NCBI GenBank assembly: GCA_036351435.1
Contig: JAZBPA010000205.1
Location: 1-8,297, forward strand
From: JAAUQA01 sp036351435
GTDB lineage: Bacteria > Pseudomonadota > Gammaproteobacteria > Competibacterales > Competibacteraceae
Direction of reading: 5' to 3'
DNA: 8,297 bases
Below the pieces are notes generated by a model that saw only the letters and a program-made list of their open reading frames with translations, ran no database searches and had not been told where the DNA came from. Below are positions 5,471 through 8,297 of this stretch, in pieces (positions within the stretch are counted from its first letter, which is position 1; every line of letters begins with the position of its first letter). The translations under genes were made by a program, and so were the position numbers.

Positions 5471-6181
5471 TCAACCGGCCATCCGGGCACACGTCACCTG
5501 CTGCCAGGTTTCAAACGCCTGGGTGCGAACGGCGCGATAGTCGGAAGCGGCCATCCGGTGACGGCGGGGGCGGAATAGATTGTTAATGGGGCCATGGGCG
5601 GAGAGAAAGCGTTGGGCATGGCCGGGGGACTTGAAGCGACGCATCTGTCGCTCCCGCTGCCGGGTCGGCTGATGGGAGAGTTCGGCCCGGTTGTTCAGGC
5701 CCTTGTGCTGGCGGTGTTCGACACCGGGGATCAGTTCCTTGCGGGCGGCTTCGTAGCTTTTGAGTTTGTCGGTGATGATGACCCGTGGGACGTAGCCCAA
5801 GCCCTTGAGGAGCTTGCGAAAGAAACGTTTGGCGGCGCGCTTATTGCGCCGCGACTGAACCAGGATGTCGAGGACATAACCGTCCTGATCCACGGCCCGC
5901 CAGAGGTAGAAGCGTCGGCCATTGATGCTGAGATAGACCTCATCCAAATGCCACTTGTCACCGCGGCGGGGCGCGCGACGACGCAGTTCATTGGCGAACT
6001 CCTGGCCGAATTTCAGACACCACTGGCGTACCGTCTCGAAACTGACGATGAGGCCGCGAGCAGCCAACAGCTCCTCCACGTCGCGGTAGCTCAACGTGAA
6101 GCGGAAATACAGCCAGACGGCATGGCTGATGATCTCGGCGGGATAACGGTAGCCGGCATAGGGATTCTTGGTATCGTTCAT
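5471..6181 (-). CDS. IS6-family transposase (DDE type)
   Basis: This 236-aa protein catalyses replicative transposition of the surrounding element. An N-terminal DNA-binding helix-turn-helix region (SYRDVEELLAARGLIVSFETVRQW) leads into the DDE core. The core residues are D80 in WHLDEVYL, D138 in ITDKLKSY and E167 in NNRAELSHQPTR; LYFRFTLSYRDVEE and QMRRFKS are also typical of IS6 relatives. Usual family length is 230-240 residues, so it is full-length, and no frameshift is seen. The ATG at 6179-6181 encodes the family-like start MNDTKNPYAGYRYP. It lies 34 bases inside the right-hand end. One small departure is Leu after the acidic residue in RAELSH, where related copies I recall have Asn. Confidence 0.95.
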   Translation of the reverse strand: MNDTKNPYAGYRYPAEIISHAVWLYFRFTLSYRDVEELLAARGLIVSFETVRQWCLKFGQEFANELRRRAPRRGDKWHLDEVYLSINGRRFYLWRAVDQDGYVLDILVQSRRNKRAAKRFFRKLLKGLGYVPRVIITDKLKSYEAARKELIPGVEHRQHKGLNNRAELSHQPTRQRERQMRRFKSPGHAQRFLSAHGPINNLFRPRRHRMAASDYRAVRTQAFETWQQVTCARMAG

Positions 6182-6214
6182 GGCCGCAAAGCCTACCGGC
6201 TCAGCCGGCTACGT

Positions 6215-6652
6215 TCAAGTTGACAATACCATCGCCTGAGCGTAACGCGCTTCGGGTGTTTGTCCGGCATTGAATTCTTCGAAAAGCTCCGCGCAATAGG
6301 ATCTCTGATCGGCGGGTAGTAAGGCAAATAATTGTTCAGCCGCTGCACTTTCACGGGATTGTTGTTGAGCCACTGCATGAGGATCATAAACATATGTGTC
6401 GCCAGCGTATATCTCCACGCTGTCGTGAAGCAACAACAGTGACAACACTCGTTCGAAATTGATGGGTTCCCGGCAATAGTCACGCAACACCAAGGCGAGT
6501 AATGCGACATGCCAGCTATGTTCAGCCGCATTTTCTCGCCGATCTTCGTGCAGCAGTTCGGTGACTCGGTGCACAGACTTGAGCTTATCCAGTTCCAGCA
6601 CGAAAGCGATCTGCTGTTGCAATCGGTCACCAGCTATCCGTTCGTCTTTCAT
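6215..6652 (-). pseudogene. HD-domain phosphohydrolase (COG1896, YfbR/HDDC2-like), 3' end cut by the IS6 element
   Basis: About 140 native residues match HD hydrolases related to 5'-deoxynucleotidase YfbR and HDDC2, which use a bound divalent metal to remove phosphate from nucleotides. Metal ligands visible are H45 in AAEHSWHVALLA and the H76-D77 pair in LLLLHDSVEIYAGD. The start is well supported: GGGAG lies 6 bases before the ATG at 6652. The gene runs straight into the right inverted repeat of the IS. The last native codon is GCG at 6233-6235, and the tail M-V-L-S-T-stop is read from the junction and the IS end. Relatives continue TPEAK...DLD, where the final Asp is the fourth metal ligand; here the break removes that residue and about 50 more. 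No remnant of the lost part appears beyond the left IS end. The product is therefore probably inactive. Confidence 0.85.
6216..6230 (-). repeat. Right terminal inverted repeat of the IS6-family element, also read as the tail of the HD gene
   Basis: This is a perfect inverse of 5409-5423. Translated in the HD frame it supplies most of the last four residues, and the stop TGA (6215-6217) lies across its inner edge. Confidence 0.9.
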
Positions 6653-6777
6653 TTAACACTCCCATCCTAATCACATGGCACACCCGTTGCAGCGATTTTA
6701 ATAAACTGAACCGCGACTACCACTATTCCAGTGCGCAACGTGCAAACCAACAATAGCTACAAGAAGGTCACACAACA

Positions 6778-7158
6778 ATGTTTACTCGCTCAGAAAAATC
6801 CATGACACGTTTTGCCAGTGCCGCAGAGGCTTTGCAAGTCTTCAACGCAGGTCCTACCGCTCCTGACTGGGATCAGGCAGCTTGTTACTTACTCAGCGAA
6901 GGAACTCCGGTGGACGTTCAGGAGCATGTGGAAATAACCATTACCGAAGCGTTGCAAGCTTTCCACGGATTCGCTTTTCAAGCTGACGCACAAACGGAAA
7001 CGGGTGAATCGGTGATGACGGTACACGGACTGGCCAATCGCATGGGTATGAATAAACAACAGTTGCTCGGTTGGGCACGTTGGCTGGAAATGCGGCTTGG
7101 TGAATCGGTACTGCGCAATCCGCAACAGTTAAACCGTCTGGAAGAAGTGGCGGCTTGA
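6778..7158 (+). CDS. Conserved-looking hypothetical protein of 126 aa
   Basis: I do not recognise this protein. It is soluble-looking, with no signal peptide or membrane segment. The N-terminal half contains a short helical stretch (SAAEALQVFNAG) and an acidic centre. The C-terminal half has LANRMGMNKQQLLGWARWLEM (about 85-105), helix-turn-helix-like in spacing but not a clear match to a named family. The ATG at 6778 has AGAAGG 10 bases before it; a second ATG at 6802 (MTRFASAAEAL) has no ribosome site. Codon use looks regular and the frame is clean, supporting a real gene. It diverges from the HD gene with 125 bases between starts, so the two may share a regulatory region, and it converges on the acyltransferase gene. 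A small regulator or adaptor is possible but unproven. Confidence 0.6.
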   Translation: MFTRSEKSMTRFASAAEALQVFNAGPTAPDWDQAACYLLSEGTPVDVQEHVEITITEALQAFHGFAFQADAQTETGESVMTVHGLANRMGMNKQQLLGWARWLEMRLGESVLRNPQQLNRLEEVAA

Positions 7159-7193
7159 TTGCCACACCACACCTGTTTATTTAACCGGATCAG

Positions 7194-7223
7194 CCGAAGG
7201 GAATCCGCTAATAAGCGGTTCGG
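7194..7223 (+). terminator. Possible bulged hairpin terminator after the 126-aa gene
   Basis: CCGCT-AATA-AGCGG (7205-7218) forms an inner stem. CCGAA (7194-7198) can pair with TTCGG (7219-7223) across a 6-base bulge. Only three T follow, so this would be a weak terminator. Confidence 0.35.
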
Positions 7224-7250
7224 TTTGAGTAGACAACGGTTCAAATCGGC

Positions 7251-7285
7251 CCGCTGCAACGGTCCAATCTGGTCCGTTGCAGCGG
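7251..7285. repeat. Perfect 12-bp inverted repeat between convergent genes
   Basis: CCGCTGCAACGG (7251-7262) and CCGTTGCAGCGG (7274-7285) are exact inverse copies separated by 11 bases, giving a strong GC-rich hairpin. It sits between two convergent genes, where a bidirectional terminator would be expected, but neither side has a T-tract. The 11-mer CCGTTGCAGCG also appears at 6684-6694, in the divergent region on the other side of the 126-aa gene. Confidence 0.6.
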
Positions 7286-7374
7286 ATCAGCGAGCACTGC
7301 TGTAAACCACTTCTGCCATCGGCAGCACTTCCCATACCTCGGTTCAGTAACAGCCAAATACAAGTCGATAATAG

Positions 7375-8016
7375 TCATTCCCAAGCAGCAAAGCTGCCTT
7401 CCTGAGCAAGTTGCCGCATGGTGCCATCCAGCAATTCCATGAATTCACGCCGGTTGCCGTTCCAATACAGTGCCTCGCCGACAAACGCATCACAGAAAAA
7501 CGGTACCAACAACATTTCCCCTTTTGGCAGAGCTTTGCCCAGTCCGTGCAGATATATCGGGTGAATGGGGGTCTGCGGCAACCGTTCGGCCAGTACAGCG
7601 ATACCTTTTTTGAACTTGCCAAACTGTTCAGGTTCTCCCCGCGTGCCCTCGGGGAAAAGAATAAGAATAGCGCCCTGATTGAGTGCTTTGATCATTTCCG
7701 CAAAAAGCTCTTCTTTAGGGCGGCGGCTACCCAATGGCAACGGAATAATGCCGATTATCCGGGTTGCAAACCAAGCCAGCCAACGCTGGCGCAGAAAATA
7801 ATCCGCCGATGCCACCGGTCGAGCGCGATGCAGCAAACGCAACGGCAATAACGACATCAACACCGGCGTATCCAGATGACTGTTGTGATTAGCAACCAGT
7901 ATCGCCGGCCCCGTTTTTGGCAAATACTCTGGACGGCGGATATTAATGCCCAAGATCAAGAAGATGATGGGCCTGATCAACACTGCGAAAAACAGGAAAC
8001 GGAGGCTGCGGTTCAA
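7375..8016 (-). CDS. Lysophospholipid (1-acylglycerol-3-phosphate-type) acyltransferase, PlsC family
   Basis: This 213-aa membrane-associated enzyme belongs to the PlsC/LPLAT family, which transfers an acyl chain to a lysophospholipid or related alcohol in phospholipid synthesis. The catalytic H-x4-D motif is seen at H44-D49 in ANHNSHLD, and the substrate-binding FPEGTRG at 121-127. LPLGSRRPKEEL and PIHPIYLHG are the other two family blocks. The N-terminal segment RFLFFAVLIRPIIFLILGI is hydrophobic and probably inserts in the inner membrane. The start is unsettled: no ATG or GTG is available before an upstream in-frame stop near 8083, and TTG at 8014-8016 gives the best family-like N-terminus but has no clear ribosome site. 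The domain is complete. The role could be membrane lipid synthesis or acylation of another lipid. An IS21-like end lies about 110 bases upstream and may have replaced the native promoter. Confidence 0.85.
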   Translation of the reverse strand: MNRSLRFLFFAVLIRPIIFLILGINIRRPEYLPKTGPAILVANHNSHLDTPVLMSLLPLRLLHRARPVASADYFLRQRWLAWFATRIIGIIPLPLGSRRPKEELFAEMIKALNQGAILILFPEGTRGEPEQFGKFKKGIAVLAERLPQTPIHPIYLHGLGKALPKGEMLLVPFFCDAFVGEALYWNGNRREFMELLDGTMRQLAQEGSFAAWE

Positions 8017-8124
8017 TGCGCGGAACGGAGACTTAATAGTAGTAGTAACGGGTGAAATGGGAAAACAACGGCGCCGTGTAAGTCAAGCTGTCTACCCGGT
8101 CGAGAATATAGTGGACCCCAAGAA

Positions 8125-8297
8125 TGTCAAAAACATTTTAACTTTTCCCGAAAGTGCCGAAGTAAAATTCCCCACCCGTGGGTCGGTGATTAGCCGTTAG
8201 TAATCGATTCGTCTCCTGGGTGAGGTTGGTGGATAGCCCGGCCTTGTTGGCTTGGCGCAGGCTATCCTCCGTTCCCACGTGGTCAAAGCTAAACCCA
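8125..8297 (-). mobile_element. Probable terminus of an IS21-family insertion sequence, cut by the window edge
   Basis: From TGTCA at 8125 the sequence has the look of an IS21-family end. It begins with TGTCA and contains two successive AT-tract-plus-C-run blocks, TTTTAACTTTTCCC (8136-8149) and TAAAATTCCCCAC (8163-8175), joined by GTGCCGAAG. IS21 elements carry such multiple terminal repeats. The other end and the istA/istB genes would lie beyond the right edge. I rely on the remembered pattern of IS21 ends, and no transposase motif is visible, so the family is tentative. The 5 bases outside (AAGAA) would be one copy of any target duplication. Confidence 0.5.
8138..8297 (-). CDS. Partial reading frame entering from the right edge inside the IS21-like end
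   Basis: On the minus strand a frame is open from the window edge to a TAA at 8138-8140, giving a 52-residue tail: it includes DHVGTEDSLRQANKAG, LSTNLTQETNRLLTANHRP and TGGEFYFGTFGKS. The last third is translated from terminal-repeat sequence, so the frame would end inside the IS border. In IS21 elements istB is the last gene, but this tail does not resemble IstB proteins I know. It may be a chance open frame or the end of another gene. No start or function can be assigned. Confidence 0.25.
   Translation of the reverse strand, partial: GFSFDHVGTEDSLRQANKAGLSTNLTQETNRLLTANHRPTGGEFYFGTFGKS

Larger units (their letters stand above)
5409..6230 (-). mobile_element. Complete IS6-family insertion sequence, 822 bp
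   Basis: The element is bounded by perfect 15-bp inverted repeats, GGTATTGTCAACTTG at 5409-5423 and its inverse at 6216-6230, and carries one full transposase gene on the minus strand. Length, single gene and short ends are typical of the IS6 family, which moves by replicative transposition. The 8 bases outside each end differ (CGAGGATG on the left, ATCGCCTG on the right), so there is no direct target duplication. Together with the missing 3' part of the HD gene at the right end, this points to an IS6-mediated deletion or inversion, or recombination between two copies. Confidence 0.92.

Noticed and set aside
5594..6223. Plus-strand open frame of 209 codons
   Set aside because: It is the antisense of the IS6 transposase, whose DDE residues are on the minus strand.
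7251..7285. Calling the 12-bp hairpin a Rho-independent terminator
   Set aside because: Neither strand shows a T-tract after the stem, so it is listed as a repeat only.
7946..8200. Plus-strand open frame of 84 codons ending in the IS21-like border
   Set aside because: Its first part is antisense to the acyltransferase and its last part is translated terminal-repeat sequence, so it is not a gene.
1..8297. A defence island, retron or CRISPR-related system
   Set aside because: No Cas, reverse transcriptase, restriction-modification or abortive-infection signature was seen. HigBA is the only toxin module, and the YajD-like HNH protein has no partner gene suggesting defence.

Overview
The window looks like an accessory region of a gammaproteobacterial chromosome or large plasmid. 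YajD-type HNH, HigBA, YfbR-like HD and PlsC-like proteins all fit that group, but genus cannot be set from the sequence. Real genes alternate with fragments of at least five mobile or recombination-related units, and several genes are cut at the junctions. I see no tRNA, rRNA, CRISPR array or classical defence island.

Left part (1-2130). The 3' half of a tyrosine recombinase enters from the left edge and is followed by a hairpin terminator. A complete minus-strand yajD-like HNH gene comes next. After it lies a decayed zinc-ribbon remnant of an IS1-like transposase on the plus strand. This abuts a 5'-truncated berberine-bridge-type FAD oxidoreductase pseudogene on the minus strand. The pseudogene ends at a 158-bp unit with 25-bp terminal inverted repeats (23/25 matching) that resembles a MITE.

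Middle part (2130-5340). A minus-strand GNAT acetyltransferase is followed by about 500 bp without a convincing gene. Then comes a tight plus-strand operon, apparently AT-richer than its surroundings: an ArsR-type repressor, an NTF2/SnoaL-like protein and an AHSA1/SRPBCC protein. A perfect 12-bp palindrome overlaps the likely promoter, so the operon is probably autoregulated. A higB-higA toxin-antitoxin pair follows, with two perfect palindromes upstream of the toxin.

Right part (5340-8297). An intact 822-bp IS6-family element has perfect 15-bp ends and lacks a direct target duplication. It has cut off the 3' end of an HD-domain phosphohydrolase gene, apparently just before the codon for the last metal ligand. 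Divergent to that gene is a 126-aa protein I do not recognise. A convergent intergenic region with a 12-bp perfect hairpin separates it from a minus-strand lysophospholipid acyltransferase. At the right edge the sequence enters what looks like the terminus of an IS21-family element.

The functional units are the HigBA module, the ArsR operon, yajD, the GNAT protein and the acyltransferase. The rest records insertion, deletion and decay. I found no clearly new multi-gene system. The most interesting points are the exact IS6 truncation of the HD gene, the small inverted-repeat element, the ArsR/NTF2/SRPBCC operon and the transposase relic.
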